NCBI RefSeq assembly: GCF_024105665.1
Contig: NZ_JAAAMK010000006.1
Span: 1 to 64,000, forward strand
Direction of reading: 5' to 3'
Source: Aliihoeflea aestuarii
GTDB taxonomy: Bacteria > Pseudomonadota > Alphaproteobacteria > Rhizobiales > Rhizobiaceae
Length of the DNA: 64,000 nt
In this document: positions 52,902 through 61,097 of the stretch, in pieces
How the letters are laid out: each line of letters begins with the position of its first letter
How positions within the stretch are numbered: the stretch's first letter is position 1
The notes under the pieces: model-generated
Told to the model about the DNA's origin: nothing
Databases searched by the model: none
What the model saw: the letters and a program-made list of their open reading frames with translations, nothing else
Position numbers and translations under genes: made by a program

Positions 52902-55754
52902 ATGACAACCCACCATCATCTCGACCTGTCCCGTCCGGTCTCCGACGAGGTGCGCAAGACGACCTGCTACATGTGCGCCTGCCGATGCGGCATCGATGTA
53001 CATCTGAAGGACGGCAAGGTCCGCTACATCGAGGGCAACCGCGACCACCCGGTGAACAAGGGTGTCCTGTGCGCGAAGGGGTCGGCCGGCATCATGCAGC
53101 ATTATGCGCCGGCGCGCCTGAAAGCGCCGCTGTTGCGCACCGGTCCGCGCGGCTCGGGCGAATTCAAGGAAATCTCGTGGGACGAGGCTTTGGCTCTCGC
53201 CGTCGAGTGGCTGGGACCGGTGCGCGCGCGCGATCCGAAAAAGCTCGCCTTCTTCACCGGCCGCGACCAGTCGCAGGCGCTGACGAGCTTCTGGGCTCAA
53301 CAGTTCGGAACGCCGAACTATGCCGCCCATGGCGGTTTTTGCTCCGTCAACATGGCGGCGGCCGGCATCACGACGATCGGTGGCGCGTTCTGGGAATTCG
53401 GCCAGCCGGACTGGGACAAGACGAAGCTGTTCGTATTGTTCGGCGTCGCCGAGGATCACGATTCTAATCCGATCAAGATCGGCATTTCGAAGGTGAAGGC
53501 GCGGGGCGCCCGCTTCGTCTCGGTCAATCCCGTGCGCACCGGCTATTCGGCCGTCGCCGACAATTGGATCGGCATCCGGCCCGGCACGGACGGTCTGTTG
53601 ATCCTCTCGCTCGTCCACGAACTCCTCAAGGCCCGGCGCATCGATGTGGACTATCTGATGCGCTATTCGAACGCGCCATGGCTGGTCGTCGACGCGCCCG
53701 GCAGCGCCGATCACGGCCTCTTCGCGCGCGACGGGGAAGGGCGGCCGCTTGTCTTCGAAAGCGTGACGGAACATGCGGTCCCGGCCGGCACGAAAGGCGC
53801 GCGCCCGGCGCTCCATGGACGCTATACGCTTCCCGACGGCCGCGCCGCGCGTCCCTCATTCGAGCTTCTGGCCGGCGAATATCTCGACCCGAAATACGCC
53901 CCCGAAGCCGTCGCGCGTGAAACCGGCATCGATGCGGAAACGATCCGCGGCCTTGCCGCCGAGATCGGCCGCGTCGCCTTCGACGAGGCGATCGAGATCG
54001 ACCAGCCCTGGACCGACGTCAACGGCGTCAGGCACGCAAGCTTCGTTGGGCGGCCCGTGTCGTTCCATGCCATGCGTGGAATCTCGGCCCATTCCAACGG
54101 GTTCCAGACCGCGCGCGCGCTGCACATGCTTCAGGTGCTGATCGGCGCGGTGGATTGCCCCGGCGGGTTCCGCTTCGAGCCGCCTTATCCCAAGCCCGTC
54201 GAGGCGCATCCGCGCCCGCACGGAAAGGCCGAGCATTTCGGCTCCAACCAGCCGCTCTCCGGTCCGCATCTCGGCTTCCCGCTCGGACCCGAGGACCTGC
54301 TGATCGACGAAGACGGCAAGCCGACCCGCATCGACAAGGCGTTCTCCTGGGATGCACCGCTTTCAGCGCACGGCCTGATGCACATGGTCATCGCCAACGC
54401 GCATGCGGGCGATCCCTATCCGGTCGACGTGCTCTTTCTCTACATGGCCAACATGGCCTGGAACTCGTCCATGAACACGGCCGGCACCATGAAGATGCTG
54501 GAGGAAAAGGACGAGGAGACCGGCGAATACCGCATCCCGAAGATCATCTATTCGGATGCCTATTCGTCCGAGATGGTCGCGTATGCGGACCTCGTTCTGC
54601 CCGACACGACTTATCTCGAACGCCACGACTGCATCTCGCTGCTCGACCGTCCGATTTCGGAGCCGGACTCGGTCAATGACGCGATCCGCTGGCCGGTGGT
54701 CGAGCCGGACCGCCCTGGACATCAAGGGGTGCGCGCGTTCCAGAGCGTGCTGATCGATCTCGGCGCGCGGCTGAAACTGCCCGGTTTCGTGGATAATCAC
54801 GGCAAAGCGATTTACGCGGACTATGCCGACTATATCGTCCGTCACGAGCGCCGGCCGGGCATCGGCCCGCTGGCGGGCTTTCGAGGAAGCGACGGTGACA
54901 GGGCCGGTCGCGGCGCGATCAACCCGGATCAGATCGAGCGCTACATCGCCAACGGCTCGTTCTTTTCGGCCCATATTCCGGCAGACGCGCTCTATTTCAA
55001 ACACGCAAACCAAGCCTATCAGGACTTCGCCGTGAAAATGGGCTTCTTCGACAAGCCCCAACCGGTGACGTTCCAACTCTATTCGGAAATCCTGCAGAAG
55101 TTTCGCCTGTCGGCTGAGGGCGTGCGCGAGCCGGTCGCGCCGCTCGAGCATCGCGAGCGCATCCTTGCCGCCTTCACGCCCTTGCCGGCATGGTATGCGC
55201 CTTTGGAAGAAGCGGCGGTGGCGGCTGGCGATTTTCCCTATCACGCGATCACGCAGCGCCCCATGGCAATGTATCATTCGTGGGGTTCGATGAATGCGTG
55301 GCTGCGCCAGATCCACACGGCGAACCTGCTTTATGTGCCCGGCGCGATCTGCGACGAGCACGATCTGAAAGACGGCGACTGGGTCTGGCTGATCTCGCAT
55401 CACAGCCGCATCAAGGTGCCGGTCGCGCGGTCGAACGTCGTCAATCGCGACACGATGTGGACGTGGAACGCCATCGGCAAGCGTGGCGGAGCATGGGCGC
55501 TGGACAAGGATGTACCGGAGGCGCGCAAGGGGTTCCTGCTCAACCATCTGATCCACGAATTGCTGCCGCCGAAGGGCGACGGCATGCGCTGGTCGAACTC
55601 CGATCCGATCACCGGACAGGCCGCCTGGTACGATCTGCGCGTGCGGATCGAAAAGGCCGAGCCGGGCGAAATCAGCGAACCGCATATGGCGGCCCAGAGC
55701 CGCAGGACCGAGCCGCCGAAAGAATTGCGCTACGGGCAGGAGTGGAGCGCATGA
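52902..55754 (+). CDS. soeA: Molybdopterin oxidoreductase, probable sulfite dehydrogenase catalytic subunit SoeA
   Basis: This 950-residue protein of the DMSO-reductase family has an N-terminal [4Fe-4S] motif (TTCYMCACRCGIDVHL with a later Cys in GVLCAKGSAG), a bis-MGD binding body, and a C-terminal dinucleotide-binding domain. There is no twin-arginine signal, so it should face the cytoplasm, as SoeA does and as DmsA does not. It is followed by ferredoxin-like and NrfD/DmsC-like subunits. Oxidation of cytoplasmic sulfite to sulfate is the most likely activity; other DMSO-reductase-family reactions remain possible. I preferred the ATG at 52902; an ATG at 52896 is close by. Confidence 0.78.
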   Translation: MTTHHHLDLSRPVSDEVRKTTCYMCACRCGIDVHLKDGKVRYIEGNRDHPVNKGVLCAKGSAGIMQHYAPARLKAPLLRTGPRGSGEFKEISWDEALALAVEWLGPVRARDPKKLAFFTGRDQSQALTSFWAQQFGTPNYAAHGGFCSVNMAAAGITTIGGAFWEFGQPDWDKTKLFVLFGVAEDHDSNPIKIGISKVKARGARFVSVNPVRTGYSAVADNWIGIRPGTDGLLILSLVHELLKARRIDVDYLMRYSNAPWLVVDAPGSADHGLFARDGEGRPLVFESVTEHAVPAGTKGARPALHGRYTLPDGRAARPSFELLAGEYLDPKYAPEAVARETGIDAETIRGLAAEIGRVAFDEAIEIDQPWTDVNGVRHASFVGRPVSFHAMRGISAHSNGFQTARALHMLQVLIGAVDCPGGFRFEPPYPKPVEAHPRPHGKAEHFGSNQPLSGPHLGFPLGPEDLLIDEDGKPTRIDKAFSWDAPLSAHGLMHMVIANAHAGDPYPVDVLFLYMANMAWNSSMNTAGTMKMLEEKDEETGEYRIPKIIYSDAYSSEMVAYADLVLPDTTYLERHDCISLLDRPISEPDSVNDAIRWPVVEPDRPGHQGVRAFQSVLIDLGARLKLPGFVDNHGKAIYADYADYIVRHERRPGIGPLAGFRGSDGDRAGRGAINPDQIERYIANGSFFSAHIPADALYFKHANQAYQDFAVKMGFFDKPQPVTFQLYSEILQKFRLSAEGVREPVAPLEHRERILAAFTPLPAWYAPLEEAAVAAGDFPYHAITQRPMAMYHSWGSMNAWLRQIHTANLLYVPGAICDEHDLKDGDWVWLISHHSRIKVPVARSNVVNRDTMWTWNAIGKRGGAWALDKDVPEARKGFLLNHLIHELLPPKGDGMRWSNSDPITGQAAWYDLRVRIEKAEPGEISEPHMAAQSRRTEPPKELRYGQEWSA

Positions 55755-55798
55755 TAGAATTTTTGCGCCAATCACCCGTACGCCGTCCGCTTCGCCTC

Positions 55799-55870
55799 CA
55801 CCTCTCCCCCCGCCTGGGGGAGAGGTGGCCCGAAGGGTCGGAGTGGGGGTTGTTCGCTGCCGTAAGCGAA
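55799..55870. repeat. Palindromic repeat between soeA and soeB
   Basis: A 12-bp stem, CACCTCTCCCCC with GGGGGAGAGGTG (55799-55827), is followed by GGCCCGAAGGGTCGGAGTGG, a layout familiar from rhizobial intergenic repeats. A second small hairpin (TTCGCT and AGCGAA, 55853-55870) follows. The family differs from that at 49692 and 56672. Confidence 0.8.
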
Positions 55871-55881
55871 GAGGCGTTCGC

Positions 55882-56643
55882 ATGACCTCGCTTCCCTCTC
55901 TCCCAACCCCCAAAAAGCTCGGACTCGTCATCGATCTCGACATCTGCGTCGGCTGCCATGCCTGCGTCGTTTCGTGCAAGGAATGGAACACGGGCGGCTA
56001 TGGCGCGGCCCTGTCCGACCAGGACCCTTACGGCGCCGATGTGTCCGGCACCTTCCTCAACCGGATTCACTCCTTCGAAGTCCTTCCGGAAGGCGCTGAA
56101 AAGATTGGCGAAGCGGGCGATGCGCGCATCGTGCATTTCCCGAAGTCCTGCCTGCATTGCGAAGACGCACCGTGCGTCACGGTCTGCCCGACCGGCGCGT
56201 CCTACAAGCGGGCCGACGATGGCATCGTGCTGGTCGATGAGGATATGTGCATCGGCTGCGGCCTGTGTGCATGGGCCTGTCCATACGGCGCGCGTGAGAT
56301 GGACGTCGCCGCCGGCGTCATGAAGAAATGCACGCTCTGCATCGACCGCATCTACAACGAGACGATGGAGGAAGTGGACCGCGTTCCCTCCTGCGTGCGC
56401 ACCTGCCCGACAAATGCGCGCCATTATGGCGATCTGGCCGATCCCACCTCCGGTGTTTCGAAGATGGTCGCCGCGCGCGGCGGGATCGACCTTATGCCGG
56501 AGCAGGGGACGAAACCGGTCAACAAATATCTGCCGCCGCGCCCGCGAAAGCCGTTGGCCGAAAGCGCGATGCCGCTCGCGGAAAACTCGCCCGCCGCCAG
56601 CGGTTTCTTCGCGTGGCTCGACGGTATGCTGGAGCGAATCTGA
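55882..56643 (+). CDS. soeB: Ferredoxin-like [4Fe-4S] subunit, probable SoeB
   Basis: This 253-residue electron-transfer subunit carries four [4Fe-4S] Cys clusters, visible as DICVGCHACVVSCKEWN, SCLHCEDAPCVTVCPTGAS, DMCIGCGLCAWACPYGARE, and KCTLCIDRIY together with CVRTCPTNARHYG. It passes electrons between the molybdenum subunit and the membrane subunit. The ATG at 55882 has GAGG upstream; the gap to soeA is filled by a palindromic repeat. Confidence 0.87.
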   Translation: MTSLPSLPTPKKLGLVIDLDICVGCHACVVSCKEWNTGGYGAALSDQDPYGADVSGTFLNRIHSFEVLPEGAEKIGEAGDARIVHFPKSCLHCEDAPCVTVCPTGASYKRADDGIVLVDEDMCIGCGLCAWACPYGAREMDVAAGVMKKCTLCIDRIYNETMEEVDRVPSCVRTCPTNARHYGDLADPTSGVSKMVAARGGIDLMPEQGTKPVNKYLPPRPRKPLAESAMPLAENSPAASGFFAWLDGMLERI

Positions 56644-56671
56644 TGGCCGGAAACAGCAGTTCTCTAAGTTA

Positions 56672-56783
56672 CCCCTCTCTGTCCTGCCGGACATCTCCCC
56701 CGCATGGGGGGAGATCACGCTCGTCATCGATGCAGGCTAATCTCGCCACTTGCGGGGGAGATGTCCGGCTGGACAGAGGGGGG
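56672..56783. repeat. Palindromic repeat between soeB and soeC
   Basis: Imperfect arms, CCCCTCTCTGTCCTGCCGG at the left and CCGGCTGGACAGAGGGG at the right, flank internal hairpins (ATCTCCCCC paired with GGGGGGAGAT, and the similar GGGGGAGAT further right). It belongs to the same family as the repeat at 49692-49840. Confidence 0.85.
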
Positions 56784-56824
56784 CGCGTAAGGGCCGCAGC
56801 ATTAACAGTTTTTCGGACGATCTG

Positions 56825-57751
56825 ATGCACCCCGCGCTTTCCATCATCGTTTTCACTACGCTTTCCGGTTTCGGGTATGGGCTTGCGGCGGTTCTCGGCT
56901 TCGGTCTTCTCGACCCGCAGTTCGTCGCCACCAAGATCGCGCACATCCTTGCGCTGTTCCTGATCGCTGGCGGGCTTGCGTCCTCGACGCTCCATCTGGG
57001 CAATCCGCAACGCGCGTGGCGGGCCTTATCGCAATGGCGAACGAGTTGGCTGTCGCGCGAGGGCGTGCTGGCGATCGCGACTTTCATCCCGCTCTGCATC
57101 GCAGCCTACGGCGCAATCTTCCACGATCGCTACTTGCCGCTGCCGGGGATCATCGGCGCGATCATGTCCGGTATCACCGTCTACTGCACGTCGATGATCT
57201 ACGCCTCGATGAAGTCCGTTCAGGCATGGCACACGCGGCTGACCCCAGCCACCTATCTGTTGTTTTCGGGAGCGGGCGGTGCTTTGCTGGGTGTCGTCTT
57301 CGCAGTCATCAGCGGTTCGGGCGTGCTGTTCCTGATGTTTCTGTCCGTAATTTTCCTTGCGGCCGCATGGGCCGTGAAGTCGCGCTGGCGGCGACGGATG
57401 GAAAGGATGCAGCCGCTGTCCACGCCTGAAAGCGCGACGGGTCTCGGTTTCATCGGCGAGGTGCGCCTGTTCGAGCGGCCGCACACAAACGACAATTATC
57501 TGACCCGGGAAATGGGGTTCCAGATCGCGCGCAAGCACGCGGCCAAGCTCGTCCAGATGAGCTACATGCTCGGCGGCGTCGTTCCCGTCGTCTTGCTGAT
57601 GCTGACATTGGTTGCGGGTGCCGCCGCTTATGCAGTAGCCATCACGTTCGTCACGCTTGCCGTGATCGCGCATTTCGCAGGCGTGTTCGTGGAACGCTGG
57701 CTGTTTTTCGCCGAGGCGCGCCATGCCGTCATGAATTACTACGGACGGTGA
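56825..57751 (+). CDS. soeC: Membrane anchor subunit (DmsC/NrfD family), probable SoeC
   Basis: This 308-residue protein has about eight transmembrane helices and the DmsC family layout (PALSIIVFTTLSGFGYGLAA, LASSTLHLGNPQRAWRALSQ). It should anchor the catalytic and ferredoxin-like subunits to the inner membrane and exchange electrons with quinone. The ATG at 56825 follows the repeat at 56672-56783. The stop is only 10 bp from that of the convergent lpxXL gene. Confidence 0.87.
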   Translation: MHPALSIIVFTTLSGFGYGLAAVLGFGLLDPQFVATKIAHILALFLIAGGLASSTLHLGNPQRAWRALSQWRTSWLSREGVLAIATFIPLCIAAYGAIFHDRYLPLPGIIGAIMSGITVYCTSMIYASMKSVQAWHTRLTPATYLLFSGAGGALLGVVFAVISGSGVLFLMFLSVIFLAAAWAVKSRWRRRMERMQPLSTPESATGLGFIGEVRLFERPHTNDNYLTREMGFQIARKHAAKLVQMSYMLGGVVPVVLLMLTLVAGAAAYAVAITFVTLAVIAHFAGVFVERWLFFAEARHAVMNYYGR

Positions 57752-57761
57752 GACGTAAAAC

Positions 57762-58703
57762 TCAGTCGGCCCAGCGCTTGTGGAACCACATCCACTGGCC
57801 GGGATGCTCGCGCACCCAGCCTTCGACGATGTCGTTCATCATCTGGCAGCTTGCATGGATATCGATTGCGCCGGCTTCGTTGCGCGGCAGTTCGATCTTG
57901 TCCTGAAGTTCCAACCGGAAACGATTGCCCGGCAAACGAATCGAGCGGGCCGGATAGACGTCGCACTCGAATTGCCGCGCAAGCTTCGGGACCAGCGGGT
58001 TGGTGCGGCATTCGCGCCCGAAGAAGGTCGTTTTCTGGCCCTTGTGGAATTTCTGATCGACCAGAACGCCGACATTGCCGCCTCTGTCGAGCACGCGGGC
58101 GAGCGCGAAGGCGGCCCCTGCGCGCGAGGCGAGCAGGTCGCCCATCGTGTCGCGGCGCGTGTTGAGGATGTATTCGGCCATATACGGGTTGTTCGGCGCG
58201 CGGAACAATGCGGTCACCGGCAGGTCGTAGGCCGCCGCCGCGATCGGCAGAAGTTCGAAATTTCCCGAATGCGCGGTGAAGATGATGTGCGGGCGTTTCT
58301 CCTCGCGGATGCGCAGGAAAATCTCCTCGCCGATCACCTCGGTCCGGCCCGGCGGCATGCCCGGCTCGTGATCGAATATCTGGTCGAGAAAGACGTATTC
58401 GGCGGCCAGCCGCGCCATGTTGCCCCACATGTCGGAGGCGATTTCGGCGATTTCGGTTTCGCTCTTTTCAGGATAGGCGCGCCTCAGATTGTCGATGGCG
58501 ACCTTGTGGCGGCTGACCTTGGGGCCGATCCGGCGCGCCGTGCGGTCAGCAAAATCGAGCGCCTTGTCGGCGGGCAGCTTGCGCAGCCCCCAAAGAATAC
58601 CCATCGCCAGCCGCGCGGTCGTCCAGTGCTCGGCGGTCTTCAGCGCGCCGGCGAACCGATAGGCCAGCGGCCGCAGGAAGCCCGGCAGCCGGTCGCCCTT
58701 CAT
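57762..58703 (-). CDS. lpxXL: Lipid A very-long-chain acyltransferase (LpxXL)
   Basis: This is a 313-residue HtrB/LpxL-family acyltransferase. The catalytic HX4E motif is HSGNFE (H145, E150), with downstream RAPNNPYMAEYI, NVGVLVDQKFHKGQKTTFFGRE and a C-terminal WMWFHKRW. In rhizobia LpxXL transfers the 27-hydroxyoctacosanoate (or related) chain from AcpXL to lipid A. Position at the end of the acpXL block supports that assignment over a general LpxL. It overlaps the dehydrogenase gene by 4 bp. Confidence 0.9.
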   Translation of the reverse strand: MKGDRLPGFLRPLAYRFAGALKTAEHWTTARLAMGILWGLRKLPADKALDFADRTARRIGPKVSRHKVAIDNLRRAYPEKSETEIAEIASDMWGNMARLAAEYVFLDQIFDHEPGMPPGRTEVIGEEIFLRIREEKRPHIIFTAHSGNFELLPIAAAAYDLPVTALFRAPNNPYMAEYILNTRRDTMGDLLASRAGAAFALARVLDRGGNVGVLVDQKFHKGQKTTFFGRECRTNPLVPKLARQFECDVYPARSIRLPGNRFRLELQDKIELPRNEAGAIDIHASCQMMNDIVEGWVREHPGQWMWFHKRWAD

Positions 58704-59728
58704 GACACGCGCAGGATGATCTTGCCGAAGACATCGCGGCCTTCCATGCGCTGCAAGGCGGTGTCGATGCCGTCGAAATCGACTTCCGTGTCGATAACCG
58801 GCGAAACGTGGCCGGCGGCCATTTTCTGCATGGCATCCGCCATGTTCTCCATCCGGCAGCCGAAGGAGCCGAGGATTTTCAGTTGCTGCTGGAAAAGCTG
58901 CATCAGGTTCATCGAGGTCGACACGCCGGAGGTCGAGCCGCAGGTGACGAGCCGCCCGCCGCGCTTCATGCACAGCATGGAGCGCGCCCATGTGTCCGCG
59001 CCGACATGCTCGAAGACGACATCAACGCCCTTTTTCTTCGTCAGCTTGCGCACCACGCCTTCGAAGCGGTCGTCGCGATAATTGATGACGTGATCGGCAC
59101 CCAGCGCCTTCGCCTTCTCGATCTTGGCGTCGGAACCGACGGTGGTGATGATCGTGCAGCCCATGCGCCTGGCAAGCTGGATCGCGGCCGAGCCGATTCC
59201 CGAACCGCCCGCATGGATGAGGATCGTCTCGCCCGGCTGGAGTTTCGCATTGTCGAACAGCATGTGCTCGACCGTACCGAAGGTGACGGGCGCGACCGCC
59301 GCGCCGATCTCGTCGACGCCGGGCGGGGCCGGGACCAAAAGGCGCGCCGGCAGGTTCATCTTTTCCTGCGCGAAGCCGTCGAGATGGAAGCCGTGGACGC
59401 CCGAGACGTGTTCGCACAGATTGTCGCGCTTTTCCCGGCAGGCCTTGCAAAGGCCGCAGGTCCGCGCGCCGTAGATCGAGACGAGCTGTCCTTCACGAAG
59501 GTTGGAGACGCCCGGTCCGACCCGGATGACCTCGCCCGAGGCTTCCGCACCGACGGTAATCGGCATCTTGCGCTTGGCGAAGGCCATGCCGCGCCAGCCC
59601 CACACGTCGATATGGTTGAGCGCGACGGCGCGGATGCGCAGCGTGACCTCACCCTGGCCGGGCGCACCGGGCTCGGCAATGTCGACGGTTTCGAGGCGGC
59701 GATCCTCGATCAGTTGCAATGCGCGCAT
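58700..59728 (-). CDS. Zinc-type alcohol dehydrogenase of the acpXL block
   Basis: This is a 342-residue medium-chain dehydrogenase/reductase. The structural-zinc Cys cluster is visible in YGARTCGLCKACREKRDNLC, the nucleotide-binding site is in IHAGGSGIGSAAIQLARR, and KILGSFGCRMEN follows. It is normally found in the rhizobial acpXL-lpxXL operon and is thought to act in synthesis or modification of the very-long acyl chain, perhaps as an enoyl or alcohol reductase. The ATG at 59728 has GAGGA just upstream. It overlaps lpxXL by 4 bp. Confidence 0.88.
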   Translation of the reverse strand: MRALQLIEDRRLETVDIAEPGAPGQGEVTLRIRAVALNHIDVWGWRGMAFAKRKMPITVGAEASGEVIRVGPGVSNLREGQLVSIYGARTCGLCKACREKRDNLCEHVSGVHGFHLDGFAQEKMNLPARLLVPAPPGVDEIGAAVAPVTFGTVEHMLFDNAKLQPGETILIHAGGSGIGSAAIQLARRMGCTIITTVGSDAKIEKAKALGADHVINYRDDRFEGVVRKLTKKKGVDVVFEHVGADTWARSMLCMKRGGRLVTCGSTSGVSTSMNLMQLFQQQLKILGSFGCRMENMADAMQKMAAGHVSPVIDTEVDFDGIDTALQRMEGRDVFGKIILRVS

Positions 59729-59817
59729 GAAATTCCTCACTTAGCCAAACGAAGCAGGACAGTGCCAGAGGGGGCAAAATCGGGCGCAAACTGAGCCCGC
59801 GTCTTGGAAAAGGCCAC

Positions 59818-61086
59818 CTAGAACGGTTCGCGCGCCATGACAAGGCACGTATTCTGGCCGCCGAACCCAAAGGAATTCGACAGGACCGTCTTCACATCGG
59901 CGTCCCGCTTGACGTTGGGCACGACGTCGAGATCGATCGCCGGGTCGGGATTGTCGTAATTGATCGTCGGCGGCAGCACGCCTTCGCGCATCGTCATGAG
60001 CGAGAAGACCGCTTCGACGGCGCCGGCGGCCGAGAGCGTGTGGCCGATCATTGATTTGTTGGACGAGACGGGCATGCGCTTCAAATGGTCGCCGAAGACG
60101 GTCGAGAGCGACAAATGCTCCATCTTGTCGTTTTCGGGCGTCGAGGTGCCGTGCGCGTTGACGTAGGAGATGCCGTCCTGGCCGAGGCCGGCATCGTCGA
60201 GCGCCGCGCGGATCGCGCCGATGGCAGGCGAGCCGTCCGGCTTGGAGCGCGTGCGGTGAAAATCGTCAGCCTTTTCCCCGCAGCCGCGCAGGACGCCCAG
60301 CACCGTCGCGCCGCGCGCTTTCGCGCTTTCCAGCGATTCCAGAACGAGCGCCGCGCCACCTTCGGCCAGCACGAAGCCGTCCCGATCTTTGGAGAATGGC
60401 TTCGAAGCTTTCGTGGGGTCGTCATTTGCCGTGGACAGCGCGGACAGAAGCGAAAACCGGATCAGTGCCTCGGCCGTTGCCGAACCGTCCGCGCCAATGG
60501 CCAGCGCACGCTCGCATTCGCCGCGCCGGATCGCCTCGACGCCGAGCTGGATCGCGGTCGCGCCCGAGGCGCAGGCCGTGGACAGCGTGATCGGCATGCC
60601 GCGCGTGCCGTATTTGTCGGCCAGCCGGTCGGCGATGGTGGCGAATTGCGCGTCCTCGAAGACCCTCGCGGTCAACCGTTCCCGCGCGACCTTCAGGAGG
60701 CGCTGGTAGCCCTGTTCCTCGTCGTCCGATGCGTAGAGCGACAGGCGATCCTGCCAGCCGAGCTCGACGGGCGGGGAGGCGAGGAATAGCGGTCCGTCGA
60801 ATGCGCTTCGCGAGATGCCGGATGCGCCGATCGCCTCGTCGGCTGCCAGATCCGCCAGTTCCAGCGTCAGCGCGGACGCGCCCTTGCTGCTCGAATCGAG
60901 ATAGTCGACCGTCCCGCAAATGGTGGTGGCGAGGTGGTCGATCGGAAAGCGCGCGATGGGGTGGATGCCCGAGCGACCTGAGGTGAGCGCCGTCCAATTG
61001 TCCGTAACGCCCTGGCCGAGCGACGTGACGACGCCGATGCCGGTGACGGCGACGATAGGACGTCCCAGATGATCCGTGGTCTTCAC
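59818..61086 (-). CDS. fabF1XL: Beta-ketoacyl-ACP synthase of the acpXL block (catalytic)
   Basis: This 422-residue KAS II-type condensing enzyme keeps the full catalytic set: C172 in TLSTACASGATAI, H312 in VNAHGTSTPEND, K344 and H349 in SSNKSMIGHTLSAAGA. It should elongate acyl chains on AcpXL towards C28. A GTG start at 61086 is preceded by GAGGAGA. The overlapping arrangement with the second ketosynthase-like gene (the stop of that gene is in the same Shine-Dalgarno area) links the pair. The symbol follows the usual rhizobial order and is tentative as to number. Confidence 0.88.
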   Translation of the reverse strand: MKTTDHLGRPIVAVTGIGVVTSLGQGVTDNWTALTSGRSGIHPIARFPIDHLATTICGTVDYLDSSSKGASALTLELADLAADEAIGASGISRSAFDGPLFLASPPVELGWQDRLSLYASDDEEQGYQRLLKVARERLTARVFEDAQFATIADRLADKYGTRGMPITLSTACASGATAIQLGVEAIRRGECERALAIGADGSATAEALIRFSLLSALSTANDDPTKASKPFSKDRDGFVLAEGGAALVLESLESAKARGATVLGVLRGCGEKADDFHRTRSKPDGSPAIGAIRAALDDAGLGQDGISYVNAHGTSTPENDKMEHLSLSTVFGDHLKRMPVSSNKSMIGHTLSAAGAVEAVFSLMTMREGVLPPTINYDNPDPAIDLDVVPNVKRDADVKTVLSNSFGFGGQNTCLVMAREPF

Positions 61087-61097
61087 GTCGATCTCCT

